This document shows positions 45,671-54,713 of a DNA stretch of 64,000 nt, in pieces (position 1 is the first letter of the stretch; every line of letters starts with the position of its first letter). The DNA lies in NCBI GenBank assembly GCA_012838955.1, contig DUOH01000032.1:1-64000 (forward strand), given 5' to 3'. This DNA is from Bacillota bacterium (GTDB lineage: Bacteria; Bacillota; UBA4882; UBA10575). Below the pieces are notes generated by a model. The model was not told where the DNA came from, did not search any database, and saw only the letters and a program-made list of their open reading frames with translations. The translations under genes were made by a program, and so were the position numbers.

Positions 45671-46762
45671 ATGAAACGCATCATAGCACTAGTCTTAGCA
45701 ACATTAATGTTAACCGTCGTCTCTCCGGTGGTGTTCGCCGCTGAACTGGATTTCTCCGGAGAAATTACTTCTCAAATCGGTTACTATAAAATCGATGAGG
45801 ATAACGAGGATCTTCCTTCATATTTCCACGGCGACTCCACCTTCTCGCTCAGCGCTTCTTTGGGTGAGAATCTCACCGCCGGCCTCTCTCTGAGCGGACT
45901 GGAACACATCTTCGGTGAACCTTGGACCGGAGATATTACCGCTGAAGATAGGCCTCAGAAGTATCTTGATTTAGACAGTGTCTGGTTGGAAGCCAAAGGC
46001 TCAATTGTTCCTGGCGCTCCGCCAATGATCACCCGGCTAGGTGGATTAAACACCAACTACTCTCCGTATATCGCCGACCTGGATAATGCCGGTGGTGTTA
46101 ATGGAATCAGCGTTGACAACATTAACATCGGTCCGGTTTCCGTTGGCGCTTTCTACGGATGGAATAACGAGCGGGAGGATAAAGGCGCGCAAATCAGAAT
46201 TAACCCTAACGAACAAGTAGAAGTCAAGGGGACCGTAGTCGAAGCAGACCAGCTCTACTATGAGGTTGCTGGAAAGGTTATCCCCGTGGAGAACCTGGAA
46301 TTTGCCGCGACCTATGCTGCGGGAGAAAACGAAGAAAATGCTTTACTGGTCGAAGGGCAGTTGCAGGTAACTGAGAACACTACAGTTCGAGCCGGATACC
46401 GGAGCGTCACCGAGAGCTTTGTGGATACTTCCGTTTATGTCAATGCAGACGACATTCCTGTGGACAATGGGGAAGAAGGATTCAGCGTTGGCGCCACCAC
46501 GAAACAGCTTGGTTTTGAGTTAGCCGGAGATTATCACATGTATAGTGACAGCGTTGAGTTCTCTGCCGCCCGTGGGATTACCTTGGCCGGTATGAACTTT
46601 GACACCAAACTTGAAGGTGAATACGGTATAGAAGACTCTGAGATGCTTACTTTGGATGCGACCATTGGCTATACCGCTCCGAACGGGATGGCCATCTCCG
46701 CCGGATATGACTTTGTCTATGAGCATCCCACCTTCACCGCTGGTTTATCAATGGCTTTCTAA
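45671..46762 (+). CDS. Porin-like outer-membrane beta-barrel protein
   Basis: A 363-residue exported protein. The signal peptide is clear (MKRIIALVLATLMLTVVSPV, cleaved after VFA at 23). The mature chain is acidic, has no Cys, and consists of alternating hydrophobic/polar strands of about ten residues separated by Gly/Asp/Asn turns, such as FTLSASLGENLTAGLSLSG-like runs. The last strand FTAGLSMAF ends in Phe, the beta-signal recognised by BamA. No SLH domain, unlike OmpM porins. A very strong AAGGAGG, a long leader and its own terminator suggest high expression. Confidence 0.75.
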   Translation: MKRIIALVLATLMLTVVSPVVFAAELDFSGEITSQIGYYKIDEDNEDLPSYFHGDSTFSLSASLGENLTAGLSLSGLEHIFGEPWTGDITAEDRPQKYLDLDSVWLEAKGSIVPGAPPMITRLGGLNTNYSPYIADLDNAGGVNGISVDNINIGPVSVGAFYGWNNEREDKGAQIRINPNEQVEVKGTVVEADQLYYEVAGKVIPVENLEFAATYAAGENEENALLVEGQLQVTENTTVRAGYRSVTESFVDTSVYVNADDIPVDNGEEGFSVGATTKQLGFELAGDYHMYSDSVEFSAARGITLAGMNFDTKLEGEYGIEDSEMLTLDATIGYTAPNGMAISAGYDFVYEHPTFTAGLSMAF

Positions 46763-46776
46763 AGTGATATAAAATA

Positions 46777-46809
46777 AAAACAGGGGAGCGATGCTCCCTC
46801 TGTTTTTAT
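46777..46809 (+). terminator. Terminator after the porin-like gene
   Basis: AAAACAGGGGAGC and GCTCCCTCTGTTTT pair around GAT with one mismatch, followed by TATTTT. Confidence 0.85.
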
Positions 46810-46852
46810 TTTACATATTTTGTGCTGAATAAAATAGAATGTTATAGAAACA

Positions 46853-46882
46853 GTCAAATTTGACTTGCGCCTAAGCAAGTCA
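46853..46882 (+). other. Palindrome and hairpin in a 397-base gap
   Basis: GTCAAATTTGAC (46853-46864) is a perfect 12-base palindrome. It overlaps TGACTTGC (46861-46868), which pairs with GCAAGTCA (46875-46882). Either could be an operator. The rest of 46810-47130 shows nothing I can name. Confidence 0.45.
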
Positions 46883-47130
46883 GAGCATGAACAGACTGAT
46901 CAGCCTGTTAAAAGCAAGTAGAAAACAGGAAAAAAAGAGCAGGAAATTTTGACTTTATGTCGAATAATTAAAACAAGAAAAATGAGTCTAAGATATGTAT
47001 TTTTCAGTCAGAATGGGAGATAGCGTAATATCACTTGGTATATGTTAGATTCAGGTCTAATCTATGGCTTAAGATAAAAACGAAACAAGCCCTGTTCTGG
47101 TTGGACTAGGAGGTGGTATTCTTATTTTTT

Positions 47131-47159
47131 TACTCAAATAAATAGTAAAAAAATATAAT
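47131..47159 (+). promoter_or_regulatory. Likely promoter for the MsmX-type ATPase
   Basis: TATAAT (47154-47159) with a weak -35 TACTCA (47131-47136) 17 bases upstream, in an A+T-rich stretch. Confidence 0.4.
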
Positions 47160-47206
47160 AGTATTTTATTTTTTTGAAATTATTTAAAAAACAAGGAGGA
47201 GTTTGA

Positions 47207-48304
47207 ATGGCCAAAGTTATATTTGAGCATGTAAGCAAGAAGTTCCCCAATGGTATTTTAGCTGTGAATGACGCAAACTTGGAGATTAAAGACAAGGAGT
47301 TTATCGTCTTTGTCGGTCCTTCCGGCTGTGGAAAAACCACTTCATTACGGATGGTCGCCGGCTTGGAAGAGATTACTTCCGGGAATATTTTCATTGGTGA
47401 CAATATCGTTAATGACGTGGCGCCCAAAGACAGGGATATTGCGATGGTCTTCCAGAACTATGCTCTTTATCCCCATATGGATGTCTACAATAATATGGCT
47501 TTTGGTTTGAAACTGCGTAAATTTCCCAAACCGGAGATTGACCGCAGGGTAAAAGAGGCCGCCAAGATTTTGGGCATTGAAAACTTGCTTGACCGGAAAC
47601 CGAAGGCTCTTTCCGGTGGGCAACGGCAACGTGTGGCTCTGGGACGGGCCATCGTACGTGAGCCTAAAGTCTTCCTGATGGATGAGCCCCTCTCCAACCT
47701 GGACGCGAAACTACGTGTCCAGATGAGGGCTGAGCTTTCCAAGTTACAGAACCGCTTACAGACTACAACGATTTATGTTACACACGACCAGGTTGAAGCC
47801 ATGACCATGGGTGACCGGATGGTTGTGATGAAAGACGGTATTATTCAACAGGTTGGAAAGCCCTTGGAAGTTTATGATCATCCTGTTAACGTTTTTGTGG
47901 CCGGCTTTATCGGCACTCCGCCCATGAACTTCTTAGACGGTGTCTTAAAGGAAGAAAACGACCAACTATATGTGGACTTTGACGTCTTCCGTGTCAATGT
48001 GCCGGAAGGCAGATTTAAGACTGTTAGAAATTATTTGAATAAAGAAGTAATCTTTGGAATTCGTCCGGAGAATATTTTGGATCCGGAGTCCGCCGGTACG
48101 GAAGAGAACGCCATTGTCGTTACTGTTGATGTCAGCGAGTTGATTGGCGCCGAGAGTTATCTCTATGTTTCCAAAGGACCGCATAGTTTCGTGGCTCGGG
48201 TCGACGCGCATGTTAGACCTGAAGACGGCGCTGAGACCAAGGTGATCGTCAATAATAAAAAGATGCATCTCTTTGATAAAGACACGGAAAAGGCTATTCT
48301 GTAA
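47207..48304 (+). CDS. Sugar ABC importer ATPase, MsmX/UgpC-type
   Basis: A 365-residue ATP-binding subunit. Walker A is GPSGCGKTTS (about 37-46), signature LSGGQRQR (about 135-142), Walker B VFLMDEPLSNLDA and the H-loop VTHDQ. After residue 235 comes a TOBE/MalK-type regulatory domain (FVAGFIGTPPMNFLDG, FGIRPENI). This group energises several carbohydrate importers in Firmicutes. No permease or binding protein is nearby, consistent with a shared ATPase. AAGGAGG precedes the ATG. Confidence 0.93.
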   Translation: MAKVIFEHVSKKFPNGILAVNDANLEIKDKEFIVFVGPSGCGKTTSLRMVAGLEEITSGNIFIGDNIVNDVAPKDRDIAMVFQNYALYPHMDVYNNMAFGLKLRKFPKPEIDRRVKEAAKILGIENLLDRKPKALSGGQRQRVALGRAIVREPKVFLMDEPLSNLDAKLRVQMRAELSKLQNRLQTTTIYVTHDQVEAMTMGDRMVVMKDGIIQQVGKPLEVYDHPVNVFVAGFIGTPPMNFLDGVLKEENDQLYVDFDVFRVNVPEGRFKTVRNYLNKEVIFGIRPENILDPESAGTEENAIVVTVDVSELIGAESYLYVSKGPHSFVARVDAHVRPEDGAETKVIVNNKKMHLFDKDTEKAIL

Positions 48305-48348
48305 GCAGCGGACTTCCGTGTAGGTTTCTGAAGACGCGAAAGCAAAAA

Positions 48349-48375
48349 GATCCCCCACTTCCGGTGGGGGATTCT
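48349..48375 (+). terminator. Terminator-like hairpin after the ABC ATPase
   Basis: TCCCCCAC (48351-48358) pairs with GTGGGGGA (48364-48371); the T-run is broken (TTCTTG), so read-through into the kinase gene is likely. Confidence 0.65.
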
Positions 48376-48395
48376 TGCATTGAAGGAGGTTCAGC

Positions 48396-49355
48396 ATGGG
48401 AGAATATTATCTAGGGATCGACTTAGGAGGAACCAAAATCGCAGGTTTAATCGGGGATGAGCAAGGAAAGATTATAGCGGAGAAGACCATTCCTACTCTG
48501 GCTGAGGAAGGTGTGGAGCCAGTCATCAACAGAATAAAAAATATAATCTTGGAGCTCATGGGGGAAGTCACTCCCGGGCAGGTTAAAGGAATTGGTCTTT
48601 GCGCTCCGGGGCCGTTAAATATCAAGACCGGCGAGGTGATGCATGCGCCTAACCTTAAGTGGAAGAATGTCCAGATTGTCGGTATTTTAGAGAAGGAGTT
48701 CGGCTTACCTGTTATCTTGGAGAACGATGCGAATGCCGCCGGATATGGTGAGTGTATCTACGGGGCCGGTAAAGGCGCTGTCAATATGCTCTATATGACG
48801 GTGAGCACCGGAATTGGCGGGGGAATTATCGCCAACGGCGAGTTGGTGTACGGAAGGGACTACTGTGCCGGCGAAGTAGGTCATATGATTGTCTTACCAG
48901 GCGGTCCCCTTTGTGGATGCGGACAACATGGCTGTATAGAGGCGCTGGCTTCAGGAACGGCTATTGCCCGCACGGCGCGGAAGAGGTTGGAAGATGGAGA
49001 ACAGAGTATTATCTCGGATCTGGTTAAGGGCGACATTAACACTGTCACCTCCCGCGAAGTAGCCGAGGCTGCCCGTCAAGGGGATCAGCTGGCTGTTTCC
49101 CTACTGGATGAGGCCTTCTTTTACCTGGGAATTGCCATCGGAAACCTAATTAATATATTGAATCCGGAAACGATCGTGATCGGGGGAGGAGTAGCCAAGA
49201 TGGGAGATTTGCTCTTTGATCGGGTAAGCCGGGTATTACAGGATCACGCTTTTCCGCATATGGTGAAGGGAGTCAGCATTGTACCGGCGGTTTTGGCGGG
49301 GAGAGCCGGAACCATGGGTATGGTAGCTTTAGTGCGGAAGAGATTAAATTCATAA
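48396..49355 (+). CDS. ROK-family glucokinase
   Basis: A 319-residue sugar kinase. The phosphate loop is GIDLGGTKIAGL (7-18), LENDANAAGYGE carries the catalytic Asp, and the zinc motif GCGQHGCIEALASG together with AGEVGHM (ExGH) marks ROK kinases. Glucose is the likely substrate by similarity to GlcK, but mannose, fructose or N-acetylated sugars are possible. It lies next to an MsmX-type ATPase and a porin, suggesting sugar uptake and entry. GAAGGAGG precedes the ATG. Confidence 0.9.
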   Translation: MGEYYLGIDLGGTKIAGLIGDEQGKIIAEKTIPTLAEEGVEPVINRIKNIILELMGEVTPGQVKGIGLCAPGPLNIKTGEVMHAPNLKWKNVQIVGILEKEFGLPVILENDANAAGYGECIYGAGKGAVNMLYMTVSTGIGGGIIANGELVYGRDYCAGEVGHMIVLPGGPLCGCGQHGCIEALASGTAIARTARKRLEDGEQSIISDLVKGDINTVTSREVAEAARQGDQLAVSLLDEAFFYLGIAIGNLINILNPETIVIGGGVAKMGDLLFDRVSRVLQDHAFPHMVKGVSIVPAVLAGRAGTMGMVALVRKRLNS

Positions 49356-49372
49356 TATCAGTTATACAAATA

Positions 49373-49400
49373 AAGCTCCCCGTCAGGGGAGCATTCTCTT
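49373..49400. terminator. Hairpin between converging kinase and yyaC genes
   Basis: GCTCCCC (49375-49381) pairs with GGGGAGC (49386-49392), with T-rich sequence on the plus side. Confidence 0.75.
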
Positions 49401-50130
49401 ATCCCTGAGAACCATCGCCATAAACAGGGGTAAAATTATTCTCAGAATTGGGGTAGGAATAAGGCGTCCTATAAAACTCCCTAACCGCGTGCAGCAGACT
49501 GTTGCTGATGAGTTCTGACATCTTCATTACTAGGCTTAAGCGGGTATTCTGCAGCACTAGATACTCCATGAAGCCACCGACATTGACTACGCCGATAATG
49601 TGAAAGTTACCGACCTCCGGTAGGGTTTTGTTCACTCCGGTACCGGGTTGTAAAGGTCCCGGTTTGATGCTGATGCAGCCGATGCTTTCCGACTTTCCCA
49701 AACAGGCGTCGATCGCGATGACCGGCGTCTGCGGGTCTTCGGTGGAGATTTTGTTCAGTGTTTCCTCCAGATTAACCGCGTGAACCGGGTGATCCAAAGT
49801 ACCGTAGATTTTAATTCCGGGAAGGTTGGCCGCAGTCAATCTCGAACCAATGAGCGGTCCCAAGCTGTCACCGGTAGAGCGGTCAGTGCCGATACAAAGA
49901 ACAGTCAGGTAATTGCCGGATGCACTGGCTGAGTTGAATGTTTGATCCGAAAAGGAAGACGGTCTTTTATAAAAAGGATTTTCATCATAAACGCGGTTTA
50001 AATAGATCTTCAAATGCTTTGTAATCAGCGCTTGAGCTTCCGGATGGTTTATATGGACTCGGCAAGGAAAGAGGCTGTGAAGATCCGGGGTTTTTTTGTA
50101 AAATGGAAACCACATCGGTTTGACATCCAC
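49399..50130 (-). CDS. yyaC: Spore protease-like protein YyaC
   Basis: A 243-residue protein. The central part matches YyaC: LCIGTDRSTGDSLGPLIGS (with the Asp residues seen in GPR-like proteases), YGTLDHPVHAVNLEETL, and IAIDACLGKSESIGCISI then KPGPLQPGTGVNK. YyaC is conserved in spore formers and related to the germination protease fold; its role is not settled. The N-terminal 70 residues are an extension compared with Bacillus YyaC (about 205). Confidence 0.9.
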   Translation of the reverse strand: MDVKPMWFPFYKKTPDLHSLFPCRVHINHPEAQALITKHLKIYLNRVYDENPFYKRPSSFSDQTFNSASASGNYLTVLCIGTDRSTGDSLGPLIGSRLTAANLPGIKIYGTLDHPVHAVNLEETLNKISTEDPQTPVIAIDACLGKSESIGCISIKPGPLQPGTGVNKTLPEVGNFHIIGVVNVGGFMEYLVLQNTRLSLVMKMSELISNSLLHAVREFYRTPYSYPNSENNFTPVYGDGSQG

Positions 50131-50206
50131 CTTTCTTCAGAAAAGTTCTATATAGTGTATGTACAAACAGATTATGGTATACATAAATTCTTAAAACACA
50201 CTGCAA

Positions 50207-50245
50207 TTGGCGGCATATAAAATTTATGGTATAATTATCCATAAA
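50207..50245 (+). promoter_or_regulatory. vanW-gene promoter with palindrome over the -10
   Basis: TTGGCG (50207-50212), 17-base spacer, TATAAT (50230-50235). TTTATGG (50223-50229) and CCATAAA (50239-50245) form an inverted repeat around the -10, a good position for a repressor site. Confidence 0.6.
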
Positions 50246-50348
50246 GATACAGTCTGCTTTGGGATGTTTATTGACCGCTCCGGCTCTATAGATCCACTAC
50301 CGTCCATTATGGATTGCACCTATTAAGTAATGAGGATGGAAAAGATCA

Positions 50349-51788
50349 GTGGAAAAAGGTTTTTGGAATAGATTTTTTCTAAATCTGTCTCCTAACAGTT
50401 CCGGCTGGTGGAAAAGCCTGGTTGGCTCCTGGTCGTTTTGGTTATTCATCCTTGTTCTTCTGGGAGTCTTCTCTTTTATGCATTGGCTCTATCAACCTTT
50501 CGTTTACGAGCAGGATATCTTTATCGCCGGGGTACGAGTAGGAGACGTAGACCTGACCGGGCTGGGTAAGGATCAAGCGCTAAAAGCTCTTCGGGAGCGT
50601 TTTGAACCCTGCCTTGACCAACCCCTGGTTATTGTGGATAATGGTTTTAGATTTTATTGTCTGCCGAGAGAATGGGGCTTTACTTTCGATTATGAGACAA
50701 TGTTGACGGAAGCCTTTGCGCTGGGGCATGAAGGGAATATCCTTCGACAGTGGGCAGAGAGGAGAAGGATTAAGCAAAACCCCGTGGTATGCCGAGCAAA
50801 GGTCATTACCGACCAAGTGCTGTTAGGGGAGTTAATACGCCTGCTTGAGATGCAGGTTAATGTGGAACCTGTGAAGTCTAATATTACTGTAAATAAAGAA
50901 GGACAGGTACAGCATACCCACAGCCGGATGGGAAGGCAACTAAACACCAGCCGGTTCTTGGAAGTTTTATCCAAAGACATCATTAGTGCAGAAGGCAAGG
51001 AAGTAACTCTACCGGTTGATCAGGTGAAACCGGCCCTGGTTGATGAAGAAGTAGCCGGCTGGGAGTTGACCAGAATAATAAGTGCTTATACCACTGAGTT
51101 TGATGAGAGTAATCCGGATCGAACCAACAACTTAAAAGTGGCTGTGGCTCGTTTGCATGGCGCCTTACTCCCCCCGAAGCAACAATTTTCTTTTAATCGT
51201 TGGGTCGGTCCGCGAAGCCTGCAGCACGGATACAGGGAAGCCCCGGTGGTCTTAGAGAACGAGTTAGTTCCCGGAGTGGGCGGCGGTATTTGCCAAGTAT
51301 CAACCACTTTATATAACGCTTGGTTACTGGCTGGTTTTCGAGTGGATAAGCGGCATAACCACTCGATCCCTGTCACCTATGTGGAAATGGGTCTTGATGC
51401 CGCAGTGGTTTATGGCGCTCAGGACTTGATCTTTACTAATCCCCTCAAGACCCCGATCCTGATCTCCGGCGTTATTGAGGGTGATACTTTGACCATTGCT
51501 TTATTAGGAAAGGCTGTTCAAAAATACCGGTATACGCTGGTGCCAAAAATCGTGGAGAGAATTCCTCCCCAGCTGGTGCGGGTGGAGGACCCTTCTTTAG
51601 AGTATGGCCAAGAGGTTATAGACAAAGAAGGACAGGAAGGGTTTAAGGTGGAATTATGGAGAAAAGTTTTTCTGGATGGAGAAGAAGTACGTAGAGAGCA
51701 ACTAGGGCTTAGTGTATATAAACCAAAACCGTGCCTAATTAGAGTGGGGCTTCGGGAAAGGGAAATCATTGTCGACAGTGAGGAATGA
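50349..51788 (+). CDS. VanW-family protein with YoaR-like domain
   Basis: A 479-residue protein with one membrane helix (about 28-50) and a large extracytoplasmic part. Residues about 60-225 are of the YoaR/peptidoglycan-binding-4 type (VGDVDLTGLGKDQALKAL). The VanW domain (about 245-385) has NLKVAVARLHGALLPPKQQF, VGGGICQVSTTLYNA and RHNHSIPVTYVEMGLDAAV. A G5-like beta domain ends the chain. VanW proteins are widespread outside vancomycin resistance and their function is unclear; no van resistance genes are here. The GTG start follows GAGGATGG. It overlaps the next gene (ATGA). Confidence 0.88.
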   Translation: MEKGFWNRFFLNLSPNSSGWWKSLVGSWSFWLFILVLLGVFSFMHWLYQPFVYEQDIFIAGVRVGDVDLTGLGKDQALKALRERFEPCLDQPLVIVDNGFRFYCLPREWGFTFDYETMLTEAFALGHEGNILRQWAERRRIKQNPVVCRAKVITDQVLLGELIRLLEMQVNVEPVKSNITVNKEGQVQHTHSRMGRQLNTSRFLEVLSKDIISAEGKEVTLPVDQVKPALVDEEVAGWELTRIISAYTTEFDESNPDRTNNLKVAVARLHGALLPPKQQFSFNRWVGPRSLQHGYREAPVVLENELVPGVGGGICQVSTTLYNAWLLAGFRVDKRHNHSIPVTYVEMGLDAAVVYGAQDLIFTNPLKTPILISGVIEGDTLTIALLGKAVQKYRYTLVPKIVERIPPQLVRVEDPSLEYGQEVIDKEGQEGFKVELWRKVFLDGEEVRREQLGLSVYKPKPCLIRVGLREREIIVDSEE

Positions 51789-52348
51789 AGATGCGATCAA
51801 AAAAAAATACCGGAGTAATCTTGGCTGCGCTCGGCATTGTTCTGCTATTGGCCCGTCATAAACTAGTAAAACTGGGGTGGATTGGGTTTTGGCCTCTTTT
51901 TATTTTAGGCCTCGGGTTATTGTTTTTATTAGAATATTTTAACGGCTGGCTGATTCATAAAGATCCGACTGAAAAAAAAGAGCTGTTAGTTCCAGGGGTT
52001 TTTTGTACTGGAACAGGGATCTTTTTATTCTTGTTTTCCTTGGAATATCTGTCGTGGACTTATTTAGTTGGATTATGGCCGGTTTTCCTCCTCTTTCTGG
52101 GGCTTGGTTTCTATGCGTCTTTCTTCGCGGACAGACAGGATCAAGGCCTGCTCATCCCCGGCGGGTTTCTAACATTTGCCGGTGGGAGCGGTCTGACCGT
52201 TTACTTAATTAAACGTCATTTGTGTGGTCAATTCTGCTACGGTTTGCTCGTCCTCGGTATTTTACTGGCGTTTGTTTTCGGGGTAGGCTTGAATCGACGG
52301 CGAAAGAATCGCAAAGCAACTCAAACCAGCAAGGATGAAGTGGTGTAA
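51785..52348 (+). CDS. Small polytopic membrane protein
   Basis: A 187-residue protein with six hydrophobic segments arranged as pairs: GVILAALGIVLLLARHKLVK, WIGFWPLFILGLGLLFLLEYF, then similar pairs later, each containing a W-P-x-x-L-x-L-G pattern (FWPLFILGLG, LWPVFLLFLG). This is the repeat of DUF5668/LiaF-N-terminal-like membrane domains. The C-terminus is basic. The start overlaps the vanW stop by 4 bases, so translation is coupled and function probably linked. Confidence 0.75.
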   Translation: MKMRSKKNTGVILAALGIVLLLARHKLVKLGWIGFWPLFILGLGLLFLLEYFNGWLIHKDPTEKKELLVPGVFCTGTGIFLFLFSLEYLSWTYLVGLWPVFLLFLGLGFYASFFADRQDQGLLIPGGFLTFAGGSGLTVYLIKRHLCGQFCYGLLVLGILLAFVFGVGLNRRRKNRKATQTSKDEVV

Positions 52349-52457
52349 TCTTCAGCGGTCTTAGTTTTAGTGTGATAGTTGAATAATATCCCTAGTGATG
52401 CTTATCTGTCTAGGCAGAAGATAGTAGTGCTTCTGGCGAGGAGGAGGTTTTTATTTT

Positions 52458-53417
52458 ATGGTAAAAGCGAACACCACAACAAACTCTGGAGAAGAAGTGG
52501 AGCGGTTGGAGTCAATTATGGAACAGCTGCGGGGGGATAACGGCTGCCCGTGGGACCGGAAGCAGACCCATCAATCACTCCGTCCTTATTTGTTGGAAGA
52601 GGCCTACGAGGTTCTACAGGCTATCGAGGAAGACCAGCCAGGGCATGTTCAGGAGGAACTGGGGGACCTTTTATTCCAGGTGGTTTTTCATGCGCAAATT
52701 GGGAAGGAACGGGGTGCCTTTGATCTAGCATCCGTGATTAGAGGAGTAAATGAAAAAATGATCCGTCGCCATCCCCATGTCTTTAGGAGTAGCATAAGTA
52801 ATAAAAACCCACAGGTACGTCCGGTGAACGGAGTGGTTGATGTCTTGGATAACTGGGAAAAGATCAAAGCGGAGGAAAGAGCCGGTGGTTTCAACGGGGA
52901 AACGGGTGGGCAAGGCGCGGGAGAAGAGTCTATTCTGGATTCGGTGCCTATCAACCTTCCCGCTCTACTTCAAGCGGAAAAGCTCCAAAGAAAAGCGACT
53001 CAGGTGGGGTTTGACTGGCCGGATCTAAAAGGGCCCTTGTCCAAGGTCAGGGAGGAGCTTGACGAAGTAAGGAATGCTTGGGAGGAGTGGCGGAACTTTT
53101 TAAATAAAGGATCTGAGGCGAGCCGGGGTAATCAGGACCCCAAAATAGCCGCAGAACTCCAGTCTAAGGTGGAAGAAGAATTTGGAGATCTCTTGTTTGC
53201 ACTAGTAAATACCGCCCGCTTTTTGGGAGTGCATCCGGAAATCGCGCTCCTGCGTACAATTGAAAAGTTCCGACGTAGATTTCGACGGATGGAGCAGCAG
53301 GCAAAGGCTGCAGGGACAGAGTTGGCCGCCTTGACTCTGGCGGAGATGGACGCATTATGGGAGCAGAGCAAGGCAGAAGAGGAGAAAAAGGAGGATAATG
53401 ACGCCGGGGAAAGATAA
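52458..53417 (+). CDS. mazG: Nucleoside triphosphate pyrophosphohydrolase MazG
   Basis: A 319-residue tandem MazG protein. The first domain has NGCPWDRKQTHQSLRPYLLE and the metal motifs EEAYEVLQAI and EELGDLLFQVVFH; the second, starting near 205, repeats EELDEV and EEEFGDLLFALVNTARF. It hydrolyses NTPs and dNTPs, including non-canonical ones. A Gly/Glu-rich linker (about 150-170) and a Glu/Lys-rich tail make it longer than E. coli MazG (263). Clostridial relatives often sit beside sporulation genes, as here. Confidence 0.93.
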   Translation: MVKANTTTNSGEEVERLESIMEQLRGDNGCPWDRKQTHQSLRPYLLEEAYEVLQAIEEDQPGHVQEELGDLLFQVVFHAQIGKERGAFDLASVIRGVNEKMIRRHPHVFRSSISNKNPQVRPVNGVVDVLDNWEKIKAEERAGGFNGETGGQGAGEESILDSVPINLPALLQAEKLQRKATQVGFDWPDLKGPLSKVREELDEVRNAWEEWRNFLNKGSEASRGNQDPKIAAELQSKVEEEFGDLLFALVNTARFLGVHPEIALLRTIEKFRRRFRRMEQQAKAAGTELAALTLAEMDALWEQSKAEEEKKEDNDAGER

Positions 53418-53595
53418 AGAAGGTTTTTTTTTATGGATGTTCGGCAAGAGATTTGGGTATTAACTCCCCTCCACTTAGCTAAACTAAGATTGGTGATCCG
53501 TTCAGGACACTCCGGCTAACCGGTGGGCATTAGGTGTCACTCGCAGCTACTACCAATGGCCGGATCGCTGTAAGGATGAAAGAGGGGGGAATGGA

Positions 53596-54564
53596 TTGAA
53601 ACATAAGTATAAGCATATTGGGCTGGCGGTACTGACTCTGATTATAGGGATTACAGTCTCCTTCATCGGTTGTCCCGGACCGGAACGGAAGATTATTGAC
53701 CGGATCGCCAGGAAGCTGGATCAGGAACCTCAAATCTCTGTTTACTTTCACGAATCCAAGACTAAAAAGACCATGCCTATTGAGGAATATCTGCTCGGGG
53801 TGGTCGCGGGAGAAATGAAGAAAGGGTGGCCGCTGGAGGCCTATGCCGCCCAAGCTATTGTCGCCCGTACATTTACTATGGACTTTATCGCGCAGGGCGG
53901 CACCAGAAAACAGCATAATACTGACATCTCTACGGATGAGGTGGAAGCTCAGGCCTATAACGCCGAAGCAATCACCCCAATCATCAGACGGGCGGTACGG
54001 ATGACTAAGGGCAAGGTTATAACTTACCGTAATCGATATGTAAAGGGCTGGTTCTCCGCTAGTTGTGGAGGAAGAACCGCTTTAGCCAAAGAAGGGTTGG
54101 GCTATAAGGAAAAAGAGCCTCCTTATATGCGATCCGTACCTTGTCCGGAGGAAAAAGTGATTCCCAAGGAAGAATTGTATTGGAAGGCTACCTTAACTTC
54201 TGCGGAGATGGCGGAAGCCCTCAAGAAGTTGGGACAGTCTATCGGAACTGTCCAACGGCTGCAGGTAGAGGAGAGGAGTAAACAATCCCATAGGGCGACA
54301 AAGTTAAAATTTACCGGTACGGAGGGGAGCGCCACTGTCCTGGGTGCGGATTTCCGAGTAGCTCTGGATCCGCAAAAGGTTCGTTCAATATGGATTACGG
54401 ACATTAATAACAAGAATACCGGAATTGAGCTGGAAGGGCGCGGGTATGGCCATGGAGTTGGCCTCTGTCAATGGGGAGCTCATGCTCTGGCCAAAGAGGG
54501 AAAATCTCCGGAAGAAATCATTAAGCATTATTATCCGCTGGGGGAGATTAAGGATCTTTGGTAA
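53596..54564 (+). CDS. spoIID: Stage II sporulation protein D
   Basis: A 322-residue peptidoglycan lytic transglycosylase acting during engulfment. An N-terminal membrane helix (about 8-26) is followed by the SpoIID domain: PIEEYLLGVVAGEM with the catalytic Glu near residue 73, AYAAQAIVARTF, FSASCGGRTA, and the C-terminal GYGHGVGLCQWGAHALAKEG. TTG 53596 is the start, seven bases after AGGGGGG; an ATG at 53591 is out of frame and stops at once. yabP follows after 149 bases. Confidence 0.93.
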   Translation: MKHKYKHIGLAVLTLIIGITVSFIGCPGPERKIIDRIARKLDQEPQISVYFHESKTKKTMPIEEYLLGVVAGEMKKGWPLEAYAAQAIVARTFTMDFIAQGGTRKQHNTDISTDEVEAQAYNAEAITPIIRRAVRMTKGKVITYRNRYVKGWFSASCGGRTALAKEGLGYKEKEPPYMRSVPCPEEKVIPKEELYWKATLTSAEMAEALKKLGQSIGTVQRLQVEERSKQSHRATKLKFTGTEGSATVLGADFRVALDPQKVRSIWITDINNKNTGIELEGRGYGHGVGLCQWGAHALAKEGKSPEEIIKHYYPLGEIKDLW

Positions 54565-54713
54565 AAAGACTCTTTCTTTTTTCCATCCCCTGTGTGTTAC
54601 AAAGTCCCAAAAGGCGCATATGATAATTATAGCCACGGTAATACAGGTGTTTTGTCAAGACTGGGGTAGATGAAGCGCTTTGCCGGGAAGGCCAGAGAAT
54701 TGGGGGGTGGATT

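Noticed and set aside
50349-51788. Vancomycin-resistance locus, from the VanW domain and the VanY-type peptidase
   Set aside because: No vanH, vanA or vanX genes; VanW and VanY domains are common outside resistance, and the two genes are 17 kb apart.
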